Shown piece by piece: positions 52,779 through 64,000 of a stretch of DNA of 64,000 nt (position 1 is the stretch's first letter; every line of letters begins with the position of its first letter). Made by a program: the position numbers and the translations under genes. The notes beneath the pieces are model-generated. The model did not search any database and was not told where the DNA came from. It worked only from the letters and a program-made list of their open reading frames with translations. This DNA is from Erpobdella octoculata (lineage: Eukaryota > Annelida > Clitellata > Hirudinida > Erpobdellidae). The stretch spans positions 15,176,187 through 15,240,186 of the forward strand of contig OZ022239.1 in NCBI GenBank assembly GCA_963978895.1, in the 5' to 3' direction.

Positions 52779-53263
52779 TAGGGCTGTGCCGGTATATCGG
52801 CATGCGGTATACCGGCCGGGTTTTGGCAATACCGGCAAATACCGGTTCCGCCGGTATAAAGAGTGCCGGTATTGAGCAATCGGCATTCAGCACATCACGC
52901 ATAAAAAACAAAAAAGTTAAAGACCTACAGCAGCAGTATATGCATTGCCATTTACCTGTATGCCCATTGTTTGCTAAACTTCAATTACAGATAACGGTTC
53001 TTAGCAATAGCACAGCACTAACGGTCTAGCACCGTTTCGCTTTGTTAACTGAACCATGACTAATTGTAGTTTAGTCTAGTTCAGTTTTATCGTCCGTGCT
53101 GGCGACCGGCCGCGGACGGTAACACTAACGCACTTTCAAACACTATTTCTAGCCATTTTCAGGCTTTCAACATTATACCGGTACCGTTAGCGATAGTTCC
53201 GGTTTTTGGCCCGGAAATACCGATACCGGTACCAGCTGAAAAAAACCATACGGCTCAGCCCTA
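52779..53263. mobile_element. hAT MITE rich in CCGGTA motifs
   Basis: Ends TAGGGCTGTGCCGGTA and, inverted, ATACGGCTCAGCCCTA; exact 8-bp duplication ATTTAAAT at 52771-52778 and 53264-53271. 485 bp, non-coding, with many ACCGGTAT-like subterminal motifs, which in hAT elements are transposase binding sites. Confidence 0.9.
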
Positions 53264-54185
53264 ATTTAAATACAGGGACGTAAATTCAGCATTTTTTCAG
53301 GGGGAATGGCAAGATTTTCCCGCCCTTATATAGCTTACTGACAGGGTTACCCGTGTTGCCCGTGTTTTTTATGAGTTTTTTTTATCTTTTTGCCAATGAA
53401 ACATTAAATAACTAACAGATTTTTTTTAATTTTTCAAAAAATTTTTATTTATGAAGTCTACCTGTATGTGAAATGCTGCTACTGCGGCTTGTATGTAATA
53501 AGCAATTGCTCTCACACCATAGGCTATTTTAACTGTGTATTAATACACAAAGTGTGTATCTTTAAAAAAAGTCGTGCATTTTTAAATTTGAAATTGTGTA
53601 TTATTAAATATGTTATATTTTAATATTGTTAATTTTCGATTGCATTTTTAACATTTTAAACCCAATAATAATTATTAATTAGTGCGAAAAACATCAATTT
53701 ATATAGCAATAAAATATAACTTGTATTGTATTTTATTTTATTCAAATAACGGTATTCTAAAAATAGATCTATATAGTACCTATTTACTTAAATTCACTTT
53801 TTGTTTTTCGACTTCTCGTTAGTCATGAGCGCATGCATTCGTCTGCACTGCATCGTCATCGTCTACTGCGTAATGCTTATAAGTATTAAATAATTTTATA
53901 TTTATGAAATTTATGTTTAAAAATAATTATTTATAAATAATTTTATTTACTTTACAGCACAAACTAATAGAAAATTTTATTATGAAGCGTGCTAAAGCAC
54001 CCCAAAAAATATACGATTTTTTTTTTAAAGAGGACAAAAAGGTACCTTAACTAATATTCATCAATCATCATTCATCAATATGAAAAAATTACACATTAGA
54101 TAATGGAAAAGAGTTTTTCAACTTTTTCTCCTATTTATTAAAGTATGAAATTGTAGAATAATGTTTTTCCTTAGGAAGTAACTTT

Positions 54186-54475
54186 CACATTGTAATGATG
54201 TAATCCACACTGGGGGATAGTCAATCAGATGCAGTTAGTGTTGAACTGTTCTTAATTGCTAAATGTCACATAATCCACACTGTAATCTGTAATCCACACT
54301 GGAGAAAAGCATTCAGTTGCACTCAGTATTAAATTGTACTTAGGTACTTAATAAATGCCACATTAGACATTTGTATTCCAAACTGGAGAAAAGTCATTCA
54401 GTTGCAGTCAGTGTTGAATTGTCATTAGGTACTTAATAAATGCCACATTGGAGATTAGTATTCCAAACTGGAAAA
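54186..54475. repeat. Imperfect tandem repeat, about 88 bp, three units
   Basis: Each unit runs through ACTGGAGAAAAG(T)CATTCA, GTTGCA(G/C)TCAGT and a TTAATAAATGCCACATT-like end. The first unit is the most diverged. It is non-coding and lies inside the hAT element. Confidence 0.7.
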
Positions 54476-55184
54476 AAGATAGGTGTAATGTTGAACCAAA
54501 AAAACACAAACAACAGAAATGGTTCTCGTCAATGTTCGCAGAGGCAAAGTCAGCAGAAGCTGACAAACTGAAAAAGCCAAAACAAAAGGATTCTGAGAAA
54601 ATTGGTTTTTAAGCAGTCTGTTCATTGAATTTGACACTTTGAATTTAATGGTACTTTTCAAATTATAAAATATATTTTAATACGATCAGTACATTTCAAT
54701 TTAATACAATTTAGGTACTAAGTAAAAAGTTGTTAAATGTTAATATAGCGGATTCTAGCCTACAAAACAGGGTCAGGGGTCACCCCCGTGTATATACTAT
54801 TATAGACTACTAATCTACTCAGTCTGGCAAAAGAATTATTATTCAGTAATATAATTTTAGCATTTTTAAAATGAAAAGTTTCCTGTAAAAAATTATAATA
54901 AGACCATTTTCAGCAAAACAACAAATTGCAACATTTGAAATGCACAGGCCCATCATAATTGTTTTGATATATTAGCTAAAATTTGATATTTTTTAAATTT
55001 TTGTTGGAGGTGGAAAATAGTGGTTCAAGTCTTCAAGTATCCAAATATGGGCTCCATTTACACCCAAATGCTACCAAAAAGTGTAGCAGCTGCTCCCCCA
55101 GACCCCCTAATCGTGGTTCGTCCACGTTGTGGGGTTACACACAAAAACTGTGTATTATTAAATATTCCTTAGAATAGCCTATGT

Positions 55185-55371
55185 CTCACACATACATTCA
55201 ACTCCGCCTTGCTTTTGCAAGCCAGTCCCAAGCATGAAGAAAAGAGGAGGGAGAATTTAAAAGGATCAAATTATGATCCATGACAGGAAGTACTTAGGCG
55301 CTTCCAAAAGACAGCCGTTTCAGTCTTAAAACACCTGGTGTAAAGGACTATAAACTATTAAAAAACACACA
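55185..55371 (+). mobile_element. RTE-like LINE/SINE 3' end, second copy
   Basis: Same sequence as 8109-8310 in opposite orientation: GCAAGCCAGTCCCAAGCATG, then GAGGAGGGAG, CATGACAGGAAGTACTT and GGTGTAAAGGACTATAAACT before an A-rich end. It is nested in the 53273-55900 hAT element. Confidence 0.55.
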
Positions 55372-56073
55372 TTACCTTTTATATCTATATAAATACGTAG
55401 GTACAAGCAGGGAGGAGTGGAGAGATGCACCCCCAGAGTAATATTTGGTATTTTTTGGGAATAATACCTAGTTTTTAAAAAATGACCGTAGCTTTTTAGA
55501 AGGAGAAAGTGGAAGTCTTTGAAAAAAATTGGAAAATACTTACGATTACCCCTCACCGGTCATCAGCTTTTTTGAAGAGAATGTAAAAAATTTCTAAAAT
55601 GCATCCCCCCGGAAATTTATGGATCCGCCACCGGATATAAGGGACGTGAATGATTTAATCTTATTGCAGGAGCAAGTACAAAATTAGTAAAAAAAAAATG
55701 TCCAAAATGGGGTGTGTAGAATTTTGTTTTATTGATGTGTACACATGCCAGAAAGATTCCAATTGGCGTTAAATCATCACCAGGTTAAGTAAAGTTGAAA
55801 TTAGAGAAATATATAATAAACTCTATGTAAAAAATTCAAATTTTGAAAATCAGGGGAGAGGGAAGAAATTCCCCCTGCCCCCCCGCAATTTACGTCTCTG
55901 TTTAAATACCTATCTCTTGGCTTTCAGGAGCCGTGGTTACGTTTCATTTTATTTTTTAATATTTCTCTTCCAGTTTATAGGAGACTGGATATAGACGCAA
56001 AGAAAATACATGATTATTTAGGCTCCTATCACTAACACCGACTTTTGCGATCACACCGACACTTTTTGAAATG

Positions 56074-56233
56074 TCGGTGTCAACGCCAACCAGTCGGTGT
56101 CAACGCCAACCAGTCGGTGTCAACGCCAACCAGTCGGTGTTAACGCCAACCAGTCGGTGTTAACGCCAACCAGTCGGTGTCAACGCCAACCAGTCGGTGT
56201 CAACGCCAACCAGTCGGTGTCAACGCCTACCAG
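56074..56233. repeat. 20-bp tandem repeat, eight units
   Basis: Eight units of TCGGTGTCAACGCCAACCAG, with C/T variation at position 8 in two units and one change in the last. No spacers. It is bounded by GACACTTTTTGAAATG and TCGGTGAACTCC. GC-rich compared with its surroundings. Confidence 0.95.
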
Positions 56234-56726
56234 TCGGTGAACTCCACTTCTGATTGGTTATTAGCTTCTTTCTATTTGAACTGCAACTTGATATGACTCG
56301 AAGGTGTCTTGTTAGCAACAAAAATTCACCCACTTATTCTGGATGACAATACATGAATTAAATATTTCCGACATTAATTAGGCCTTAAATCAATTAAAAT
56401 TATTTAAATCAAATGTTGTGCAATATAAGTAGTTTTCCTGCCACCTAGCGACTCTAAGAAAATCGTTTAACAACCGGCCACAAAGCTCTGGCGCTCGTTT
56501 CATTTATGTAGTTATTAAAGTTATAGACTTAACGAGGTTTTTTACGGTTCACTTGTTTATTATTATTACTAAAAAAAGTCCTCATCACTTCACCAGCACG
56601 ACTACCTTATGTATTCACGCTACCAGCGCAGTCAATATTCATAAGCTCATAGTACACCGAGACCATAGACTTTTTAATACGCGTTGAGAACAATTTATAA
56701 CAAAAAACACGTAGACAGAAATAAAT

Positions 56727-57031
56727 TTAATTCTTTTTAATTAGTAAATCAACAACTTCGGTGTGGAGAGCCCGAATATCAATCTGCTTTTCTTCAAAAG
56801 CTATCCAGAGCTCCCACACCCTTTCATCTTTTTCCAGTGTTGAAGGTTTGTGTTGCTTCAGCGGTTGCCCTGTTGCAGCACAGGCTTCTTCGACTGGAAT
56901 TGCCGATGCTTTTGTAAATAAAATATCAAAAACTTCGTAGAACGACTTGCGCTCTACTAGGTTGTTGAGGGCACTATGCCACGCCTCAATGTCGTTGTTG
57001 GTCTTACAGTCTCTCTGGTAGACGCTCCATT
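56727..57031 (-). pseudogene. Terminal exon of a MULE-type transposase
   Basis: An open 101-codon exon on the minus strand from an acceptor ATATCAG|AATGG (57031) to a stop at 56727. It begins WSVYQRDCKTNNDIEAWHSA and later has EKDERVWELWIAFEEKQIDI. The TNN-(D/S)-(L/V/I)-E-x-WH signature and the closing basic/aromatic LW-x-x-(Y/F) helix are typical of the C-terminal end of MULE transposase-domain proteins. It lacks an ATG, so ORF searches miss it. I see no upstream exon to the right within the duplicated region, so it is either a remnant or the end of a longer gene split by repeats. It is intact over 303 bases, which is unusual for a dead copy. Confidence 0.6.
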
Positions 57032-57120
57032 CTGATATTTTATATAAAATAAAAAAACGTTTGAAAGAAATATATCATGTTGTTTGTTTATTTAATTTTG
57101 CTAGCCATTTCAACAACTGA

Positions 57121-57868
57121 ACCGCATCGGCAATAACACTCGATGGTCCCTAGGGTAATGCAATAAATCAAGCTCAAAGTATCTTTTTCTGCTATAAAGC
57201 GTAACATAAAACAGTACATAGATTTATATAGATTCACTTATTTTTAAAAACTTGTTCATTCAAATCCCATATTTGTACTTTGACTAATTTGTAGACTTTT
57301 AATTTTAAGATAATTCTCAGTAAGAAAAAGCTCATTTTGAGGATATTAATGCCAGATGCCAACGTCATGCTCTATAAACTTCCTATCCACAATTAGTTGA
57401 AACTTGGACTTCTAGATATATATTTCTTGGGTAAAAAGCTGGTTATTAAAAAAAATCACTTATTTTCTAAGTTCTTAAATATTTTTTTATTTAGCACTAG
57501 CAAGGTTACCCGGCGTTTCCCGGTTTTTGAACAATTTTTCTCGTTTTTGGAGCGTAACACATTGAGATTGTGTTAATATTCAATAAAATTTCAGTATAAT
57601 ATAAATTGAAAATTCACACTTTCCAGCATATTAAAAAAACATTAATGCCAGATGCCAGCTTCATGGTCTGGAAATTTGTTATCCACATTTAGTAGGAATT
57701 TGGTAAACAAACTGAAACAGCAACTGCGAGCAACAACATTATAAAACATGTTTTAAAAGTAGATCTTTTCTTAAAAAAAATCGAACAAACCTTCCCTACC
57801 TTAAAGGTAGTACCTTCAAAAATGATAATACAAGAACATACGCTTTTTTGCTATTTGCACAACGGTCT
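57121..57868. repeat. Tandem duplication, copy A
   Basis: Starts ACCGCATCGGCAATAACACT and ends before an ATT array. It is homologous to 58057-58620 at an offset of about 936. It contains segments missing in copy B, including the HINE scrap. Within the unit, a block with TTAATGCCAGATGCCA occurs twice (about 57347 and 57641), an older internal repeat. Confidence 0.85.
57494..57550 (-). mobile_element. HINE 3' end scrap
   Basis: CTAG at 57498-57501, CAAGGTTACCCGGCGTTTCC hairpin region and a short subterminal block. It is present in only the first copy of the tandem duplication at 57121-58620, so it was lost from the second copy by deletion or gained by the first after duplication. Confidence 0.5.
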
Positions 57869-58050
<182 letters not shown>

Positions 58051-58056
58051 TAATAA

Positions 58057-60229
<2,173 letters not shown>

Positions 60230-60362
60230 CGGTGGCGTAGCGAAGGGAGGCAGGGAGGGGCATCTTCTCCCGGGCGCCAGGCTTTGGGGCGCAAAAAAGC
60301 AAAAGAAAAGAACAATTTTTAAACCTTGCCCCCGGGTGCCAGATATTCTCGCTACGCCACTG
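60230..60362. mobile_element. Short hAT MITE, 133 bp
   Basis: Ends CGGTGGCGTAGCGA and, inverted, TCGCTACGCCACTG, with an exact 8-bp duplication ATGACACT at 60222-60229 and 60363-60370. It contains inverted GGGCGCCAGG and CCCGGGTGCC blocks. Non-coding. Confidence 0.9.
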
Positions 60363-60493
60363 ATGACACTACACGATCCGACCCAAATATATTTTAAATA
60401 TGGTTGTTTTAATAACATGGACTTGTGATTTTTTAATTACAACTAATTAAACACCAATGAAATTAATTTATTATTGCATAAATTGTTTTTTAG

Positions 60494-60675
60494 GTGCTAG
60501 GTTAGCTGAGTTGGTAGAGTGTTATCCTTAAATGTGAGAGCTTCACGGTTCGACTCCCACTCACTGCCTAGTACCTCTTGTAAACGGAAATCTTAGTGGG
60601 TAAAATCGTTCTCTCCATGGGGCATGAACAGCGCCTTTGAACTCTGGAAAAGGCGCTATATAAACTATCAAAAAC
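60494..60675 (+). mobile_element. tRNA-derived SINE
   Basis: The head has a polymerase III A-box (TTAGCTGAGTTGG, 60502-60514) and B-box (GGTTCGACTCC, 60548-60558). The body follows, and the tail has a hairpin GCGCCTTT...AAAAGGCGC leading into GGCGCTATATAAA. This tail type is shared with L2/CR1-clade LINEs, and the LINE at 50341-50430 has a similar hairpin and GCGCTATACAAA. The A-tail is short. Confidence 0.8.
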
Positions 60676-61708
60676 AACCCGATCTACCACGGGGGTTTAA
60701 AACGCTAGACTCGACGTGTAGACTATGGAGGGAAAATTACAAGGTTGACTTTTTAGATTCATAAGTTTTAAATGATTTAGTTCAGGTTTCGAATTTTTTA
60801 AAAACCCGTTTTTTATTTTATGAAATGTGCACCAGGTAAAGATGTCACTCTATTAACCTTTTAGATTCTAAAACTTTATTGCATCAACTGTTCAGTAAAA
60901 TGTTTTGTCTGCACTTATTCTAGATTCAGAATTTTAATTTTTCAAGCAATTTAATAATTAATAAAAAATTAAATGGCTAATTTTAAAACAATTTAAAGCT
61001 ATTGAGTGATAGAAAACAAAGCTAAAGCTAAGTCAGCTAAGATTGTGACTATGATGATGAGGTAATTAAATAAAATACTATGAAAACAAATTGAAAATAA
61101 ATGAAGAAAATTTAATGATTGAATTACTAATCAACAGGATTTGATTGATAAGTGATTTGAAATGAATAAAATTAGATGATTATAAAGTGTCTTAGACAAT
61201 TTAATTGCAGCTTTATCTTTTGACGATGCTGCTCAAATCATAGAACTAGTATTCAAAGAATGAAGCAATTTGTGATCGATAAAATTTCTGGAGATAATTA
61301 AATATTATCATCAATAATTTTTGAATTGAGAAAGAGCATAAATTATAAAGACTTAGTTCAAAAACTTTTTGCTAGTGAAATAAGTCAGCAATATTTAAAT
61401 CAAATTAGTTTTAAAAAATGTACAAAAGCTTTCATGGTGAGTTGAAACAAAATGTTCAAAAGCAACACATGAAGCTTAACACAAAGCTTGCACACTAAAA
61501 AGGAAGCTGAAACTAACTTTTCAAAAGGCTTACACACTTAGACTAAGCTAAAAAATGTACAAAAAAATAAACAAGAAGCTTATAAAAATGGATAAAAACA
61601 GTTTCACACTAAGCTTTACAAATATACAAAACGTTATATGTGAAGCTTAAAAAGTGTACAAAAACTAAAATTATATACGATGAATATACATTCATTTATA
61701 AGAAAAGG
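60676..61708. other. Intergenic or 3' flank, no gene seen
   Basis: AT-rich. Between 61460 and 61680 the words AAGCTT and ACACTAAGC recur irregularly, suggesting a decayed repeat. It probably includes the 3' UTR of the gene at 61709-62685. Confidence 0.35.
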
Positions 61709-62685
61709 TTATAGGCATGTAGATGTGCTATAAATGTCATTTATGATATCCTTAAACAAAATAGCATTTGAATGTAGAGAATTAATTTCTGCAGCTTCGC
61801 TTGAATTAACCATATTCTTTGCAGTTTTCTTTCTTTTAAGATGATTTTGTGTTTTCTGAAAAAATGAATTAAAGCACTATACACAAAAGCTTACACTTGA
61901 ACCTCAATTTTTGCTTATTGTTGTAATATTAATGTGTTTTGCATTGAAAAAGATTTTGCAAAAAATAACTAAACATTTGATGCAGTTGAAAACTTCATAA
62001 CATTATTTATTTATCAATTGCATTCTGGCCATAAAATATACATGAATAAATAAACTTATAAAAAACCATTATAAATGCTATAATAAAGTGATTTCACCTT
62101 GTTATCATGATGATGTACTGTAAATACTTCATTTTCTTCTGATTTTTCATCATCCTATTAACATTATCATGAATTATGACTATTGAACATTCAATTGAGT
62201 TATTTTAAAGAAAGGTAAGTTCTACTTCACTGTCAGGATTTAAAAATAAGAGATCGGATTTTTCTGATATGTTGCCATCCTTGATAAAATGAATATCATA
62301 AGAATTAAAAAAAAAGTTTTTCTAAAGATAGCTTTTTGCCAAATATATCAAGTATCTCTATATCCTTTCTAACTTTTTTCACAATGGGGAAAATGTTAAC
62401 TCAATATTAATGAAAAAAACCTAATCAATTTTATTAAAAAAAGAAAAGTATTAATGTGATATCCAAAAATAGACTACTGACATTTATTCCAAGAATTAAA
62501 TTATACAAATTAGAATAACAAAGCTAAATAATCATACAAGCCCATTTTTCTTCACTTTTTTCTATTTTCTTCTTTTTGTCTATCATTAAAGAAGTTTCTC
62601 TCTTCTTTAGGTTTTTTTGAATAATTTCTTCAGAGAGTTCTGACTTATTTTCATCAATATCCAATTTTGTAATATGAATAATAAA
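61709..62685 (-). CDS. Unidentified gene, four 3'-terminal exons (one frameshift)
   Basis: Exons in transcript order: 62685-62538, 62399-62226, 62154-62098, 61855-61709. All splice phases agree if one base is removed from an A9 run at 62307-62315. The predicted C-terminal part is about 173 residues: a Lys/Glu-rich, probably helical start (LSEEIIQKNLKKRETSLMID), then KWAFNIFPIVKKVRKDIEIL and LFFNSYDIHFIKDG, an acidic stretch (DDEKSEENEVFTV), and a basic end KTQNHLKRKKTAKN, finishing STSTCL and stop. I do not recognise the family. The alternating acidic and basic composition suggests a nuclear protein, but this is a guess. Earlier exons were not found between 62690 and 64000. Confidence 0.55.
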
Positions 62686-62936
62686 CTGAAAAATACAAAA
62701 TAGTTAATTCTGTGGTTATAATATATTTCCAATGCAAGATAAGACAAGATAGCTAAGCCCTGTTAACTATTAACTTAAACCACTAATTGACTATACTACT
62801 ATACTATACTTTATACTAATACTATTTACTAGTATACACAAAAATAATTGATGCAATAAAACAAATTGAAAATTAACTAATAATAAATTATATTTGATTG
62901 AATTTTTAAAACACTGACGAATCAATTCATTGAATA

Positions 62937-63345
62937 ATAACGCGGAACCCCTAAAGTTATAACTATTACCCAGCCTGCAGCCGGGGCAATAAGCGGTAAA
63001 AGTGCTGTTGTCCCGTCGGTTTTGCCAAAACGATTTATTCCTCTATTAATTAATAAAGATGTATATATTTTCTAAAGGTTTTAAACATATGTTTTGATTT
63101 TTTTTTATAGATGTACATATATTCTAATGATTTTGTAATTTACTTTGATTTTTTTCAGTAGGTATTTTCTAAAGGTTTTTGGCAAATGTTTTGATTTTTA
63201 AATAGATGTACATATATTCTAAAGATTTTTCAATTTGCTTTGATTTTTTCAAGTAGACATACGGGACTGCCGCCGGCACAGTAGCAATTTTACCGATTGC
63301 AACCTGGACGAACCGTCGAGGCAATAGCTGGGACCGAACGTAATC
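62937..63345. repeat. About 52-bp repeats between inverted GC-richer blocks
   Basis: Four imperfect units (63056-63256), each with AGATGTACATATATTCTAAA and a TTTTGATTTTTT end, lie between two inverted blocks: GCGGTAAAAGTGCTGTTGTC at about 62991 and its diverged reverse complement at about 63262-63295. This looks like a small repeat or MITE of unknown type. I found no target duplication. Confidence 0.5.
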
Positions 63346-63549
63346 ACCAGATATCGTTCCCGATGTTTTTTTAAACATGTTGAAAAAGCCCCTTCAACCT
63401 GCTGGGGACCCACTTAAAAAAATAGAATATTTCACAATGTTGAATTTGCCAGTTATTTGCGATAGAAATAATATGTGATGAAAGTGAATATTTATTTTCT
63501 ATTGAGATAAATAAATCATATAATTTGTTTTTTAAATTATTTGTATTGC

Positions 63550-63690
63550 TGCCGCGCACTGTAAATAGCCTTTTGTGCTATAATATAGTGCGCTCACTGT
63601 TAATAACGAATGCCTATTAGCAGTGCTTAACCGCTCACTGTCAATAGCCAATCGCGTTATTTTACAGTGCGCGCACTGTCAATAGATTCT
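63550..63690. repeat. Four spaced copies of a CACTGT(A/T/C)AATA motif
   Basis: GCGCACTGTAAATAGCC, GCGCTCACTGTTAATAAC, CGCTCACTGTCAATAGCC and GCGCACTGTCAATAG occur at about 63554, 63588, 63630 and 63668. The spacing is about 34-42 bp. No coding signal. Confidence 0.6.
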
Positions 63691-64000
63691 ACGTTTTTTA
63701 AATCACAGCTATTTATAACAATAAAACTTAAACAAAAATTACTCTATTGAACAACTGACCTTATAAAGTTTTCGAAACTTCAGCATTAAAACAAATCTAC
63801 TTCGTTTAACAACCGAGAAAAACGCTATAATATGGCGAAATGCGCGGCCAAATGAATAGCCGAAAAGCATTATCGTTAAGGATTTCGGTTGCTTATTTCA
63901 AAAAATTGCTGTTTCAAACAGTAATTTGATTAATTAATCGATTAGGTTTTATAAATTTATTAACATTAAAAAGAATAATTTATTTTACATTTACTATATC

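Larger units (their letters stand above)
53273..55900 (+). mobile_element. 2.6-kb hAT element with N-terminal transposase exon
   Basis: Ends CAGGGACGTAAATT at 53273 and, inverted, AATTTACGTCTCTG at 55900; exact 8-bp duplication TTTAAATA at 53265-53272 and 55901-55908. A plus-sense exon at 53982-54041 reads MKRAKAPQKIYDFFFKEDKK and ends at a donor AAG|GTACCT, like the first exon of TTF/ZMYM-type hAT genes. An open segment at about 54485-54612 (QQKWFSSMFAEAKSAEADKL) may be a later exon. The catalytic core was not found. It carries an inserted RTE-like 3' end and a triple repeat. Confidence 0.8.

Noticed and set aside
62200..62230. Strong plus-strand splice donor (AAAG|GTAAGT)
   Set aside because: There is no open plus-strand exon before it; the minus-strand exon model explains the region better.
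63169..63559. Minus-strand frames of 62-69 codons as 5' exons of the unidentified gene
   Set aside because: They overlap repeats and show no splice sites that join in phase to 62685.

Overview
The window is nuclear DNA of an AT-rich invertebrate animal. This is inferred from multi-exon genes with GT-AG introns, animal gene families (FANCM, lysosomal alpha-L-fucosidase, PET117, IBA57) and a rich mix of animal-type transposons. The lineage cannot be fixed from this sequence alone. No bacterial or viral gene organisation is seen.

Genes. (1) The first exon of IBA57 (minus, 1926-2246); the rest lies off the left edge. (2) A complete eight-exon GH29 alpha-L-fucosidase (plus, 9410-12679). (3) A complete two-exon PET117, a cytochrome c oxidase assembly factor, too small and too split to stand out as an ORF (plus, 15346-15643). 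(4) A complete FANCM gene (minus, 48497 down to 16990) for which I reconstruct 25 exons. All splice phases agree and about 2560 codons result, except for one extra base in a T4 run at 38280-38283. (5) The last four exons of an unidentified minus-strand gene (62685 down to 61709), with one homopolymer frameshift. (6) A terminal exon of a MULE-type transposase (minus, 56727-57031).

Mobile DNA fills most of the rest, in intergenic DNA and in FANCM introns. Seven hAT elements have exact or near-exact 8-bp target duplications (2663-3358, 28096-29949, 36325-37077, 41389-42132, 52779-53263, 53273-55900, 60230-60362), and there is an older hAT remnant at about 139-905. There is also one piggyBac-like element with TTAA ends, one mariner-like MITE family in two copies, three L2/CR1/jockey-type LINE copies, two RTE-like 3' ends, a Ty3/gypsy remnant, and a tRNA-derived SINE whose tail hairpin resembles that of a LINE here. 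Most striking is a family of about ten Helitron-like non-autonomous elements (HINE type). Each has a CTAG end behind a CCCGG/CCGGG hairpin, and many carry an internal array of an 18-bp GC-rich unit. Two large composite copies lie inverted in FANCM introns.

Layout: 1-2.2 kb hAT remnant and IBA57; 2.6-3.4 kb hAT MITE; 3.6-6.4 kb HINE end and LINE; 7.1-8.3 kb LINE, HINE and RTE fragments; 9.4-12.7 kb fucosidase; 13.6-15.7 kb minisatellite, HINE end and PET117; 17.0-48.5 kb FANCM with transposon-filled introns; 48.8-51.0 kb LINE broken by a 585-bp inverted repeat; 51.8-55.9 kb piggyBac and two hATs sharing a target site; 56-58.8 kb 20-bp tandem array, MULE exon and a tandem duplication with ATT repeats; 60.2-60.7 kb hAT MITE and SINE; 61.7-62.7 kb unidentified gene.

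Two of the host genes (FANCM and the unidentified gene) each need exactly one homopolymer base corrected to read through. That fits residual sequencing error better than gene decay. FANCM, fucosidase, PET117 and IBA57 act in separate processes (fork repair, lysosomal glycan breakdown, complex IV assembly, mitochondrial Fe-S maturation), and their closeness suggests no shared pathway.
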